Position numbers and translations under genes: made by a program. DNA of 64,000 nt from positions 1 to 64,000 of the forward strand of contig CALGPA010000027.1 in NCBI GenBank assembly GCA_937960795.1, read 5' to 3'. Shown here piece by piece: positions 33,122 through 42,552 of the stretch. The stretch is from an uncultured bacterium (GTDB lineage: Bacteria; Cloacimonadota; Cloacimonadia; Cloacimonadales; Cloacimonadaceae). The first letter of the stretch is position 1; each line of letters opens with the position of its first letter. A model generated the notes under the pieces. The model had not been told where the DNA came from. It saw only the letters and a list, made by a program, of their open reading frames with translations, and searched no databases.

Positions 33122-34449
33122 TTTTGGATCTCAAATACCGCCAAGCTCTCAATGTGCCATGTGTTTGGAAACATATCAAAGCAGTGCAAACTCTTGAGCT
33201 TGTATTTGTCGCCTGTCAGAAGAATCTTCATGTCACGCGCCAAGCTCATCGGAGAACAGCTAAGATACAATATCTTATTGATCTCAGCCTTGCGGATCGC
33301 CCACAGACTGCTCTGAGGCACTCCGCTGCGCGGAGGATCCAAGACTATCGCGTCCGCGGCAAATTCCTCGCTGATCTGAGTGATCATCTGCTCAAATTTC
33401 CCGGCGATAAAGCGGGTGTTTTCGAATCCATTGTCTGCCGCATTCTGTTTCGCATCATCGATCGCCGCCCCCAACTCCTCTATACCGAGCAGGGCTTCCA
33501 AGGATGAAGCCAAGCTAAGGCCAATGGCACCGATCCCACAATAGGCATCGATCAATCTTTTTGATCCCTTTAGCTCTGCTCTCATCAGATTGAGAATCTC
33601 TTCCATGGTGTCGGGATTCACCTGCCAAAAACTGCGATAGTGGATCCTAAAGGAAATCTCGGAAAGCGTGTCCTTGAGATAATCCCTTCCCCAGAGCAGC
33701 TTCTCTTCGGGGCCTAGGATCACGTTTCCTCGCTCTCGATTGATGTTTTGCACGATCCCCACGATCTGCGGGAAAGCTTCGATCAAACCCTGGGTGATGG
33801 TCTTGGAAAAAGGTAAGCGCCCATTGCGACAGACCAAGATCAAAAGGATCTCACTTTGATCCCGATTGCAGCGCAGGCCGATGTGTCTGAGGCAACCCTT
33901 GTGACTCTCTTCGTTGTAGATCTCCACTTTGGCTTTCCTGCAGAGCTGCATCAGAGTCCGGGCTATCTCATCAAATATGGGGGGATGATTCAGGCAGGTC
34001 TCATGCTCCACGATCTGATGTGAGTAGCGCGCAAACATGCCATAGCTATAGCCTTCTCCCACGGGCATATAGACCTTGTTTCGATAGTGATTCTCTTGGG
34101 GGGAGGGAATCACCGGGTCCACTTCGATCGATTGCTCACGAAAAAGCTCCTGAACAAGGTTGTGTTTGTATTTCAACTGCGTCGGATAATCCAACATCAA
34201 CCAATCACAGGCTCCGCATGGCTCTTTACCTTCAAAGGCTTCGCATTTGACAGGAATCACTCCCTCGCCGCGCTGATGAAACTTCACAGCTTTGGCAAAT
34301 GCATGGTCCTTCTTCTCTAGAGTGATCTCAAAATCTATCTCATCACCGATGGCTGTATTGGGCACGAAGATGGCTTTATCTTGCCAAAAGCCCAGGCCCA
34401 TCCCGCCCATGGCGATCTTTTCTATCCGCAGTCTTTCTGTATTCATCAA
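33118..34449 (-). CDS. rlmD: 23S rRNA (uracil-C5)-methyltransferase RlmD
   Basis: SAM-dependent methyltransferase that makes m5U at 23S position 1939 (E. coli numbering), by family; RlmCD-type specificity is possible. Residues 1-55 are a TRAM RNA-binding domain (IEKIAMGGMGLGFW). Cysteines in CEAFEGKEPCGACDW fit the iron-sulfur site. Motif DPPRSG and the catalytic Cys398 in YLSCSP are present. The frame starts with two Met codons. Four bases overlap with htpX upstream and with the lipoprotein gene downstream, so these genes are translated together. Confidence 0.9.
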   Translation of the reverse strand: MMNTERLRIEKIAMGGMGLGFWQDKAIFVPNTAIGDEIDFEITLEKKDHAFAKAVKFHQRGEGVIPVKCEAFEGKEPCGACDWLMLDYPTQLKYKHNLVQELFREQSIEVDPVIPSPQENHYRNKVYMPVGEGYSYGMFARYSHQIVEHETCLNHPPIFDEIARTLMQLCRKAKVEIYNEESHKGCLRHIGLRCNRDQSEILLILVCRNGRLPFSKTITQGLIEAFPQIVGIVQNINRERGNVILGPEEKLLWGRDYLKDTLSEISFRIHYRSFWQVNPDTMEEILNLMRAELKGSKRLIDAYCGIGAIGLSLASSLEALLGIEELGAAIDDAKQNAADNGFENTRFIAGKFEQMITQISEEFAADAIVLDPPRSGVPQSSLWAIRKAEINKILYLSCSPMSLARDMKILLTGDKYKLKSLHCFDMFPNTWHIESLAVFEIQK

Positions 34450-35315
34450 AGATTCCTTAGCCGCTCGATGCGGTCTGAAATATGTGGGTGTGTAGCAAAG
34501 AGCGAAGCTTTGCTCTTGCTATTTATCTTCGCCAAGGCAAAACTGTCTTGTTTTTTGGGCATTTGATAGAACTCTTCGATCTTCTGAAGCGCTGAGATCA
34601 TACTTCCTGCTCCGGTGAGCTCAGCAGCACCTCTATCCGCACGGTATTCACGATATCGAGAATAGTAGGACACAGGGATCATCGCCAAAAGCATCAATCC
34701 ATTCTGTAGAAGCATCACCACAAAGTAATATCCAAAGAAGCCCAAGCCGCCGCGGCCACGATTATCGCGTAGGGCAATATCGACTCCCAAAGCTACTATG
34801 CGCGCCAGAAACATCACGAAAGTATTGACCAATCCCATCACTAGGGTCATGGACACCATGTCTCCCTGGCTGATATGAGTCATCTCATGGCCTGCTACAG
34901 CAGCGATCTCATCCTCAGAAAGGCGATTCATGAGACCCTGTGAAAAGGCTATCATGGATTTATCCTTTGAAGCACCGGTCGCAAAAGCATTGACGTCGGC
35001 AGAGGGGTAGATTCCCACTTCCGGCATCTTGATCGATGAATGCCGTGCCATCGCTTCGATCGTCTCATACAAAAAGCGAGCCTTGGGATCCATGTCTCCG
35101 GGGCCAATGACGCGCACTTTGTATGATGCCTTGGCGATAGTCCTGCTGAGCGCCAAAGAGATAAACGAACCCAAAAAGCCAAACACAGCACATAAGATCA
35201 ATATTGAAATCACAGTACTTTGCGGCATGGGAACAAAGGCGAGTATCACGGATAGCATCATCACTACCAGAAAATTGATCGTCAGGTAGAATCCAATGCG
35301 TTTCAATCCTTGCAT
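34446..35315 (-). CDS. htpX: membrane zinc protease HtpX
   Basis: 289 residues from the ATG at 35315, preceded by GGAGG at 6 bases; the upstream open stretch to 35426 is not part of it. Two N-terminal helices, then GHEMTHISQGD with H143, E144 and H147, the later helices, and EYRADRGAAELTG with the third ligand Glu. HtpX degrades damaged inner-membrane proteins. It may be the first gene of the long minus-strand block down to 20405. Confidence 0.93.
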   Translation of the reverse strand: MQGLKRIGFYLTINFLVVMMLSVILAFVPMPQSTVISILILCAVFGFLGSFISLALSRTIAKASYKVRVIGPGDMDPKARFLYETIEAMARHSSIKMPEVGIYPSADVNAFATGASKDKSMIAFSQGLMNRLSEDEIAAVAGHEMTHISQGDMVSMTLVMGLVNTFVMFLARIVALGVDIALRDNRGRGGLGFFGYYFVVMLLQNGLMLLAMIPVSYYSRYREYRADRGAAELTGAGSMISALQKIEEFYQMPKKQDSFALAKINSKSKASLFATHPHISDRIERLRNL

Positions 35316-35503
35316 TTGTAACCTCCAAATACATATATGGTTGCAATCTCTCACATGGCGGCTTTCATGGCAAGAGAAATCTGCATACCATGGTTTATAC
35401 AAGATATTACTGCCTTCACTGCACAAAAGCAGCTAAGGCATGACTCTTTCTATTTGGGCTCAAGCCGGCAAAAGATTATCATGTCCCTGTGAGGAGAACT
35501 ACG

Positions 35504-35890
35504 ATGAAAATCTTGCGCTATGACGCCCTGCGAGACGCCGATAGACTGATCTCGCTCTTAAAACACGAAGGGGATAACTGGAGCTGCTATCACTCAGACA
35601 CAGCGGCACCAAGATATCTCAATGCCCTCAAGCAATCCATCAGCTATGTGACATATGAAGATGACTGCCTGTGCGGATATGTCCGAGCTTTGGATGATTG
35701 TGGCTTGTACATCTATATATGTGATCTTCTGGTGATGAAAGAACATCGCGGGAATGCCATCGGTAAAAGCTTGATGGAGCATCTTAGGGCGATCTTTCCC
35801 AATCAAAATGTATATGTGATGTCCGGCGTGGATGGCTATTATCATAAGCTAGGCTACCACAAAGAAGGCAGCATTTTTGAGCTTCCATAA
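35504..35890 (+). CDS. small GNAT-family N-acetyltransferase
   Basis: 128 residues. AGGAG stands 8 bases before the ATG at 35504. LLVMKEHRGNAIGKSLMEHL is the acetyl-CoA-binding block with the R-G-x-x-I-G pattern, and YYHKLGYHKEG closes the fold. Substrate unknown. Divergent from htpX, with about 190 bases of shared upstream DNA. Confidence 0.85.
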   Translation: MKILRYDALRDADRLISLLKHEGDNWSCYHSDTAAPRYLNALKQSISYVTYEDDCLCGYVRALDDCGLYIYICDLLVMKEHRGNAIGKSLMEHLRAIFPNQNVYVMSGVDGYYHKLGYHKEGSIFELP

Positions 35891-35930
35891 GAATCTTCCA
35901 TCGAGCAAATCTATAGCAGAATTGATAGCC

Positions 35931-36020
35931 GTAAATGCTTGCAATTTATGGGCTGCTCATGCCTTGCTCACCGGTCGCTCACCGGTCGAGCGTGCAAGCG
36001 GTGAGAAAACAATGACTTAG
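35931..36020 (+). repeat. 90-bp interspersed repeat, copy 3
   Basis: TAAaTGCTTG at the left end and GACTTAG at the right end match the family. The inner CTCACCGGTCG direct repeat and CGGTGAG arm are intact. Length is exactly 90 bases. A second CTAAGTGC-like end lies at 36064, possibly a remnant. Confidence 0.75.
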
Positions 36021-36118
36021 GCGATTCGCGGCTGTTATTCCCAGCCCAAACCGGAATCCATCGCTAAGTGCCTCGAAAACACTGAAAACCAATACTACAA
36101 CATCAAAGGAGTTACAAA

Positions 36119-36415
36119 ATGAAGAATAGACCCGCAAACGATACCGATCCCATGTACCTCGATGCCTTTATCTATATTAAAAACCACCCCAAGCCCCTCA
36201 GAGATGACGAGTATATGACCATGTGCATGAATATGTCAACAGAGGATGAGTTGCCCTTCTCAGAAGGCTCTCAAGAGCTCAGAGAGGCCATGTTGGCAGT
36301 CCGTGATCTCATCATAGGACCCAAAACCATCGGCAATCTCGACCTCATCAAACACGTCAGAACCAAAGATAATATACCCCGCTCCCACTTCTGGTGGTAT
36401 ATCGACGAGCTCTGA
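36119..36415 (+). CDS. small protein of unknown function, tandem paralogue 1
   Basis: 98 residues, no signal peptide and no membrane segment, acidic. AAAGGAG precedes the ATG. The sequence has conserved blocks RPANDTDPMYLDAF, DEYMTMCMNMS, FSEGSQEL and NIPRSHFWWYIDEL shared with the gene at 36474. Spacing blocks of the two proteins differ most in the middle and near residues 70-85. I recognise no family. The two genes share a 355-base period including about 30 bases upstream. There are no neighbours suggesting a role; a mobile or defence origin is only a guess. Confidence 0.75.
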   Translation: MKNRPANDTDPMYLDAFIYIKNHPKPLRDDEYMTMCMNMSTEDELPFSEGSQELREAMLAVRDLIIGPKTIGNLDLIKHVRTKDNIPRSHFWWYIDEL

Positions 36416-36473
36416 TCTCATTCCACTCATGCCATGCTGAAAACCAATACTATAACATCAAAGGAGTTCAATA

Positions 36474-36770
36474 ATGTGGAAAAGACCTGCAAACGATACC
36501 GATCCCATGTACCTCGATGCCTTCAAATACGCTCTCGAAGCAAAATGTGTCTTCAGACCAGACGAGTATTTCTCTATGTGCATGAATATGTCCGAACCAG
36601 AAGAACTACTCTTCTCAGAAGGCTCTCAAGATCTCTACAATGCTATTCTTGCTTGCCAGCAGCTTATCTTAGACCCTCCATACAACTACGTTATCAGCTA
36701 TATTAAGCCTTATAGAGAAAAGTATAACATACCCCGCTCACAGTTCTGGTGGTATATCGACGAGCTCTGA
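36474..36770 (+). CDS. small protein of unknown function, tandem paralogue 2
   Basis: 98 residues, identical in length to the gene at 36119. It begins MWKRPANDTDPMYLDAF and ends NIPRSQFWWYIDEL. The DNA of both ends, including the stop and 14 bases after it, is almost identical in the two copies, while the core (KYALEAKCVFRPDEYFSMCMN, then CQQLILDPPYNYV) differs. AAAGGAG precedes the ATG here too. This pattern points to a duplication with later change limited to the core, or to conversion of the ends. Function unknown. Confidence 0.75.
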   Translation: MWKRPANDTDPMYLDAFKYALEAKCVFRPDEYFSMCMNMSEPEELLFSEGSQDLYNAILACQQLILDPPYNYVISYIKPYREKYNIPRSQFWWYIDEL

Positions 36771-36892
36771 TCTCACTCCACTCATACTATAATGCAAGAG
36801 CCCCTTATAAAACACAGATTCTCACTCCCATTTCTTTATAATCCTTCCCCCCTTAGCTGGAATCCGCCCCTAGATTAGTTAGTTCATGGAAC

Positions 36893-36916
36893 AAAAAAAG
36901 GGCGGTTTCCCGCCCT
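36893..36916 (-). terminator. terminator of the Hsp20 gene
   Basis: On the minus strand AGGGCGG, GAAA and CCGCCCT form a stable stem-loop followed by seven T, directly after the Hsp20 stop codon. Confidence 0.9.
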
Positions 36917-36940
36917 GATTGTTAAGCCTTTTTGGAAAAA

Positions 36941-37378
36941 TTAGCTGATCACGATCTCCTTTTTGGGGCTCGGCTCTTTCTTTGGAATCACCAAGGTCAG
37001 AACTCCATCCTCCATCTTGGCGGAGATTGAGTTTGGATCCACATTCTCGGGAAGCATCAGGCTTCTTCGATAGCTGCCGCTATAGCGTTCACAGCGGTAT
37101 ACAGTTCCCTTATCTTCCTCATGCTTTTCATCGCATTGAGCCTCGATCATGAGCTGATTGTCATGAACAGATATTTTGACATTATCTTTTTTGAATCCGG
37201 GCAAATTTGCCACGATGCTATAGTCTTTATCGTGCTCGGTAATATCCATTGCCATAGCCCGGAACTTATCATCAGAGCTTTCTTCTTCAAACACATGGTT
37301 GAAGAAGTCGTCAAAGAGACTGAGCATATTGCTCATGGGCCTGATCTCATTGTTTCTGCGATACGGTACGATTCTCAT
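36941..37378 (-). CDS. small heat-shock protein Hsp20
   Basis: 145 residues. Start at 37378, since GGAGG lies 5 bases before it; a further ATG four codons upstream lacks a site. Alpha-crystallin domain: MDITEHDKDYSIVANLPGFKKD, SGSYRRSLMLPENVD and the final DGVLTLVIPKKEPSPKK with the I-x-V/I-like tail motif. It is an ATP-independent holdase in the cytoplasm. No CIRCE element was seen upstream. Confidence 0.93.
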   Translation of the reverse strand: MRIVPYRRNNEIRPMSNMLSLFDDFFNHVFEEESSDDKFRAMAMDITEHDKDYSIVANLPGFKKDNVKISVHDNQLMIEAQCDEKHEEDKGTVYRCERYSGSYRRSLMLPENVDPNSISAKMEDGVLTLVIPKKEPSPKKEIVIS

Positions 37379-37440
37379 GATAACCTCCATTACTTAAAGT
37401 ATCTATGATCATGATAATCGGAAAATGCCGACAGGCAAGC

Positions 37441-37473
37441 AAAAAATTAGCAGCCTCGTTGCGAGACTGCTAA
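37441..37473 (-). terminator. terminator of the M6 protease gene
   Basis: Minus-strand TTAGCAGTCTCG and CGAGGCTGCTAA form a 12-bp stem with one G-T pair and a 3-base loop, then TTTTTT. It lies 24 bases after the M6 stop. Confidence 0.9.
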
Positions 37474-37496
37474 TTCAATGAATGGTGGTCTATTTA

Positions 37497-40190
37497 TTAC
37501 TTGCTTAACAGCATCTTACGCGTCTGGCTAAAGTCATCGGTTCTGAGTCGATAGAGATAGATGCCGCTGCTCACGGGTTTGGAATCTTTGTCTTTGCCAT
37601 CCCAATGTATGTTCATCTTAGCTTGACCGGGGATGCCCGAAAAGAGGCTGCGCACTTCTTGGCCCTTGGTGTTGTAGATCACGAGGCTTGCGGGAGCAGA
37701 GGGGTTCTTCACTTCAAACGAGATGATGGTGTCGGGATTGAAGGGATTGGGGTAGTTTTGGCTTAGTCTGTTTTGCAAAGCGGGGCTATGAGCGTCATCA
37801 TTTCCCACCCAATCTCCGGTGGCAAATCTACGTGCACTGCTGAAGCTGCTGTTTCCATAGCTATTTTGAGCCATCACACGCCAATAGTAGTTGCTATTGG
37901 GGTCCAAAAGCGGAGTGATGACGGAGCTCTGCATCAGATCCGTCATTTCCACTACGGGGTTACTAAAGAACGGGTTTCCGGCAATCTGCAGGGTGTAGCT
38001 TTCGGCAAGATTGCTGGGTTCCCAGCGTATCTCTGGATTGCGGGGAAGATTTGAAGCATAGTTTTGCGGCAGCACCAGATTGGGCACTGATGGGTTTTCC
38101 GTCAGAGCTCCGGTGCTGAATTCGACAGGGTCACTAAAGGCGCTGATTCCGATCTCGCCCATGCTGGCAACCTGCCAATAGAAGGTGCTATATGGCTCCA
38201 AGCCGCTGCCCTGGTAGAAAGCAGTGGAATGATCCACCAGAGTAATCACCATATTCTCAAATCCGGGATCACGGCTAAGCTGGAAGTAATAGCCTTCCGC
38301 ACCGGGAACTTCATCCCATGAAAATAAGGGATTTGTGGGAACTCCTTCCTCCTGATGAGCAGGAGAGATAGTCTCTGGAGCCTCCATTGAGCCGATGATA
38401 TTGAAGGTGTGCATTGAGCTGTCGTAATCCCCGTTTGAATTTAGGGTGATACGTACTTTGCATTCTTCGGAATCGACAGTGGGGATGTTGCTCCACGTGT
38501 ATGAGCCATTATTGTGCACGTTATCGGCGATGAGTTCCCATGTCTGCCCGGCATCAGTGCTATATTCAAGTTTCACCGTGCCGACAGAGGTTCTGGAGAC
38601 CCAGCTTATGTTCCGGTTTGTTCCGGAAAACAAGGTTTCTCCCCCGATGGGGTGAGTGAGCTGCACATCGGTGATGCGGACGTCGAAAGTGATGCTCTCT
38701 CCGGCGTATCCTACGTTGTAGAGATATAATCCCCCGGGAGAATTGATGGCTGTGAAGCCGCTGGGGATGGTATTTTGGGTCATCGTCGTGCGGAGATTCT
38801 GCTCGGAAAAAGCAGCTTGGGACAGCATGCCATTGGTGGTAGTATTGTTTGCGCCGGGGCGGTAGATATAAAGCTCATCCGGAGGGCCGTCAGCATTCCC
38901 TTCCACGGATGGAAGAAGCCGATAGACCAGCAGTCCCTGACCCGGCAAAGTGGTATCATAGAGTCCATCCGGCTTGCGATATTCGAGCACAAATGACTCA
39001 TTGCTGCGCCATGATTGGATCCGATAGATATTGTTTGTAGCAGAGCTGGCTACGGGATGGAGAGTGTAGCTGCCGGATTCTGTGATCCAGGGCACGTCAT
39101 CGATCCATTGACCATAGCGATGTTTCATCCAGGCGCTCATATGCTGCGGCGGATTTGTGTTGCTCGCCATGAGGTCCCATGAGCCGATGGGTGTGATGGT
39201 ATTATTATTGTACCGATACAGATCCGGGGCACCCAAGGAGTGGAACATCTCATGCGCCAAGACGCTTGCTCCGCTGCTATTGAGTGAGTTTTCCAGCTGG
39301 AAGTTGAAGTCCCAGACTCTGGCGCCATGTATATATGCTTCTGCACCATAGAGCACCCAGCGATGAGGCCAGAGCAATTCTGCCCAGCCATCTGTCGCGC
39401 CTTGGATGATGAAGCAGACATTGTCGACATAGCCGTCATCGTCTCCATCCAAATCCAGACTGGTCGGAATATCGTCGGCAACATAGTTTATCGCGTTTGC
39501 CAAAAGAGTGTGCTCCCGTTCTGTGCGCTCCCAATGGTCATCTTCGTCATAGCCTATGGGATTGGCGGCAGTTTGTTTGCGATAGTAGTTTCTGGGATGG
39601 CTGTCGATGTAGGTCAGGATCACTTCGTCATTGGGCTCGGGGTAGTAAAAAGAATCTACGGAAAGCTGCTCATAGGATGCAGCCGTGAAGTAGTTCTTCA
39701 TGGAGTTCGCGCTTGGGCTCTCATCGTTGAAGATGGTGTTGTAAAAAGAAAAAGGCCGAGCAAATGGCGGATCATCGGCAAAGCGGATGAATACCACCAA
39801 GTTGTTTAGCTGCCCTTGATGTGGCGCGCGGCCGTTTGAATAGTCCCGCATAGACGCCATGCGATCATAGCGTTCTTGAATCTTGCTGGGAGATAGATTC
39901 ACTCCCGGCTGAAGCGAACGCTGAGCGGGCAAATCCCTGCCAAATATGAGATCGGTCGCCTTGACCCCTTCGCCATCTTGCGCGGCATACACATACCAGC
40001 CTTCATCGTCTTGGATGATGCTGAAATTGTCTTTATCATGGAGCCAATTGTGAAATTCGTCACCACTGGCAAAGATCTCTATGCTGCTGCCGTCAGGCTG
40101 CTGAAGCTCGACCGGCAAAAAGCTGTGAGGAGCGGCAAAAAGCATCATCCCCACGAGGCTGAGCATTATTACTAAAATCGTGTTCTTCAT
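37497..40190 (-). CDS. secreted M6-family metalloprotease with sorting domain
   Basis: 897 residues from the ATG at 40190, chosen because GGAAGG precedes it and a signal peptide follows (MKNTILVIMLSLVGMMLFAAP). The M6 (immune-inhibitor-A type) catalytic part has HEMFHSLGAPDLYRY with H313, E314 and H317. Residues about 520-800 are beta-sandwich repeats (fibronectin- or Ig-like: SPAHQEEGVPTNPLFSWDEV, then LPQNYASNLPRNPEIRWEP). The last 85 residues, YPNPFNPDTIISFEV to TRKMLLSK, are the same kind of sorting domain as in the M1 peptidase. Likely degrades extracellular protein to feed fermentation. Confidence 0.9.
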   Translation of the reverse strand: MKNTILVIMLSLVGMMLFAAPHSFLPVELQQPDGSSIEIFASGDEFHNWLHDKDNFSIIQDDEGWYVYAAQDGEGVKATDLIFGRDLPAQRSLQPGVNLSPSKIQERYDRMASMRDYSNGRAPHQGQLNNLVVFIRFADDPPFARPFSFYNTIFNDESPSANSMKNYFTAASYEQLSVDSFYYPEPNDEVILTYIDSHPRNYYRKQTAANPIGYDEDDHWERTEREHTLLANAINYVADDIPTSLDLDGDDDGYVDNVCFIIQGATDGWAELLWPHRWVLYGAEAYIHGARVWDFNFQLENSLNSSGASVLAHEMFHSLGAPDLYRYNNNTITPIGSWDLMASNTNPPQHMSAWMKHRYGQWIDDVPWITESGSYTLHPVASSATNNIYRIQSWRSNESFVLEYRKPDGLYDTTLPGQGLLVYRLLPSVEGNADGPPDELYIYRPGANNTTTNGMLSQAAFSEQNLRTTMTQNTIPSGFTAINSPGGLYLYNVGYAGESITFDVRITDVQLTHPIGGETLFSGTNRNISWVSRTSVGTVKLEYSTDAGQTWELIADNVHNNGSYTWSNIPTVDSEECKVRITLNSNGDYDSSMHTFNIIGSMEAPETISPAHQEEGVPTNPLFSWDEVPGAEGYYFQLSRDPGFENMVITLVDHSTAFYQGSGLEPYSTFYWQVASMGEIGISAFSDPVEFSTGALTENPSVPNLVLPQNYASNLPRNPEIRWEPSNLAESYTLQIAGNPFFSNPVVEMTDLMQSSVITPLLDPNSNYYWRVMAQNSYGNSSFSSARRFATGDWVGNDDAHSPALQNRLSQNYPNPFNPDTIISFEVKNPSAPASLVIYNTKGQEVRSLFSGIPGQAKMNIHWDGKDKDSKPVSSGIYLYRLRTDDFSQTRKMLLSK

Positions 40191-40215
40191 ATATTCCTTC
40201 CTAATTACTATCTTG

Positions 40216-40551
40216 TCATGCGTCCGAAGCATGGCTGCATTTGTGACCACAATCGCACTTGAAACTTTGCTGCTGAGGGACGATCAGGAGTCTGCTGGCG
40301 AAAAAGAAAGTCTCCAGATCCAGATCAAATCCCGCAAACTCATCAAGGAGCTCTTTCGGCACCCGGATCTTGAGACCACTTGCCTCAACGCAAGCATCAC
40401 CATCCTGAGCAGGCTCGAAGAATAGGCGAAAATTCGCCCCGCTACAGCTGCGCTCTGCCAAGACAATCCTGGGCACACGAGCTCTGGAAAGAAAGAAGTC
40501 CTCTTTCTTTCTGAGGTATTGGGCTGCTCTATCTGATATCGTGATCTGCAT
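40216..40551 (-). CDS. HesB/IscA-like iron-sulfur protein
   Basis: 111 residues. It opens with MQITISDRAAQYLRKK, the IscA/HesB start, has a Cys at 36 in ERSCSGANF and ends with KCDCGHKCSH, which carries the C-terminal metal-binding cysteines in an altered spacing. It is therefore like the HesB-type proteins found in anaerobes, not classical IscA. The ribosome binding site is weak. The M6 protease gene follows 25 bases on, so they may be cotranscribed, with no obvious link. Confidence 0.75.
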   Translation of the reverse strand: MQITISDRAAQYLRKKEDFFLSRARVPRIVLAERSCSGANFRLFFEPAQDGDACVEASGLKIRVPKELLDEFAGFDLDLETFFFASRLLIVPQQQSFKCDCGHKCSHASDA

Positions 40552-40667
40552 ATATTCTCTTAGTTATATCCTAATCTATCTTTTAGATCATACAAAATAT
40601 ATTCCACAAACAAAGTTTTTTTTGCGACCCGGCATCCCGCTTTGTAAGCCATCTTCGTAATCCCTGC

Positions 40668-40696
40668 TTGACAAATCATGCCCCATGCAAAATATG
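40668..40696 (+). promoter_or_regulatory. candidate promoter of lepA
   Basis: TTGACA, 17 bases, AATATG, about 55 bases before the lepA start. The -10 is poor by E. coli rules; the spacing and the CAAAA before the -10 are as upstream of rplU and kdd. Confidence 0.3.
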
Positions 40697-40751
40697 TCTT
40701 AAGACTATATCTGCTTGGCAGCGGAAGGTCTTAGAATATTAAGGACATAGC

Positions 40752-42551
40752 ATGGAACAAAAATACATACGAAACTTCTGCATTATCGCTCATATCGACC
40801 ACGGGAAATCCACATTGGCGGATCGCTTTTTGGAGGATACCCACGTGATCGGCAAGGGCATGGAAGTAGCTCAGCTTTTGGATAGCATGGATCTGGAACG
40901 CGAGAAGGGCATCACCATCAAATCCCATGCCATTCGCATGGTGCATAAATATCAGGGGCAGGATTATATCCTGAACCTAATTGACACACCCGGCCACGTG
41001 GATTTCTCATATGAAGTCTCCCGGGCTCTGGCTTCCTGCGAAGGCGCCATCCTGCTCGTGGATGCATCACAAGGCATCGAAGCTCAGACCATGAGCAATC
41101 TGTATCTGGCGCTTGACAATGACTTGGATATCCTCCCTGCTTTGAATAAGATAGATCTTCCCAAAGCCGACGTGGACGGAGTGCAGCACGATATGATCGA
41201 GATCTTGGGCTGCGGTGAGGACGAGATCATGAAAGTAAGTGCCAAGACCGGCCTGGGTGTGACAGAGCTTCTGGACGCTGTCATCGAGCGGCTTCCCGCT
41301 CCCAAAGGCAATGAAGATGCTCCCGCTCAAGCCTTGATCTTTGATTCATACTTCGACATGTATCGTGGCGTGGTCGTGCTCGTCAGACTCTTTCACGGAA
41401 GCCTCAAAAAAGGCGACAAGATTCGGCTCTTTAGCACAAACAAAGAGTATGACATCGAAGAGATCGGCTATCTGGGGCTCAAGTTTCAAGCACAAAAAGA
41501 GCTGCTCACCGGAGAGGCGGGATATATCATCGCCAACATCAAAGAAGTGGCAGATGCCCGAGTGGGCGACACCATCACGACTGCCAAAAACGGCTGCAAA
41601 GAAGCCCTGCCGGGATTCCTCGAGCCCAAGCCCATGGTCTATAGCGGCATCTTCCCCATCAATGGAGATGACTATGGCAATCTCGTCGATGCCATCGCCA
41701 AGCTCAAGCTCAACGATGCCTCCTTGGTCTATGAAAAAGAAAGTTCCGCCGCTCTGGGCTATGGCTTCCGTTGTGGCTTCCTCGGCATGCTGCACCTGGA
41801 GATCATCAAGGAACGCATGATGCGGGAATACAACATCCCCATCATCGCCACCACTCCGAGCGTTCGCTTTAAGATCATGCTCAAAAATGGGACCGAGATC
41901 GAGGTTCACAATCCCATCGACTTTCCGGATCCTTCAAACATCGATTATATCCAAGAGCCCTTTATGGATACCGAAATCATCGTTCCGACAGACTATATCG
42001 GAAACATCATGAAGCTGGCGCAAGAACGCCGTGGCATCCAGAAGAACATCCAATACATCGACGAAAAACGTGTGGCACTAGACTATGAGATGCCCTTGAT
42101 TGAGATCATCTTTGACTTCTATGACAAGCTCAAGACAGTGAGCCGGGGATATGCCTCCTTGGACTATTCCTTCAAGGATTTCCGCACCTCAAGAGTAGTC
42201 AAAGTAGACATCCTAATCAATGGCGAAAAAGTGGATGCCATGAGCTTTATCTGCCATGAAGACAAAGCCCATTCATGGGGAAAAAGCATCACAAGCACCC
42301 TCTCAGAGGTAATTCCGCGGCACATGTTTAAGATCGCCTTGCAAGCCACCATCGGTGCCAAAATCATTGCGCGCAGCACTATCAATGCCATGCGTAAAGA
42401 CGTCTTGGCAAAGTGCTATGGCGGAGACGTGAGCCGAAAACGCAAACTCCTCGAAAAGCAAAAGGAAGGCAAAAAGAAGATGAAGGAAATCGGCAATGTG
42501 ACCGTGCCCCAGGAAGCCTTTCTTGCTGTGCTGAAATCCGACCGAGACTGA
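40752..42551 (+). CDS. lepA: elongation factor 4 (LepA)
   Basis: Ribosomal back-translocase GTPase, 599 residues, normal family length. IIAHIDHGKSTLADRFLEDT is the G1 motif and DTPGHVDFSYEVSRAL the G3 motif. The C-terminal LepA-specific domain ends with KRKLLEKQKEGKKKMKEIG and VPQEAFLAVLK. The gene is followed one base later by the Omp85-like gene. Confidence 0.97.
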   Translation: MEQKYIRNFCIIAHIDHGKSTLADRFLEDTHVIGKGMEVAQLLDSMDLEREKGITIKSHAIRMVHKYQGQDYILNLIDTPGHVDFSYEVSRALASCEGAILLVDASQGIEAQTMSNLYLALDNDLDILPALNKIDLPKADVDGVQHDMIEILGCGEDEIMKVSAKTGLGVTELLDAVIERLPAPKGNEDAPAQALIFDSYFDMYRGVVVLVRLFHGSLKKGDKIRLFSTNKEYDIEEIGYLGLKFQAQKELLTGEAGYIIANIKEVADARVGDTITTAKNGCKEALPGFLEPKPMVYSGIFPINGDDYGNLVDAIAKLKLNDASLVYEKESSAALGYGFRCGFLGMLHLEIIKERMMREYNIPIIATTPSVRFKIMLKNGTEIEVHNPIDFPDPSNIDYIQEPFMDTEIIVPTDYIGNIMKLAQERRGIQKNIQYIDEKRVALDYEMPLIEIIFDFYDKLKTVSRGYASLDYSFKDFRTSRVVKVDILINGEKVDAMSFICHEDKAHSWGKSITSTLSEVIPRHMFKIALQATIGAKIIARSTINAMRKDVLAKCYGGDVSRKRKLLEKQKEGKKKMKEIGNVTVPQEAFLAVLKSDRD

Positions 42552-42552
42552 A

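Noticed and set aside
33410..33430. TTCGAATCC motif reminiscent of a tRNA T-loop
   Set aside because: It lies inside rlmD and no cloverleaf can be built around it.
35316..35426. Longer HtpX start
   Set aside because: The GGAGG-linked ATG at 35315 gives a normal HtpX; the extension has no conserved residues.
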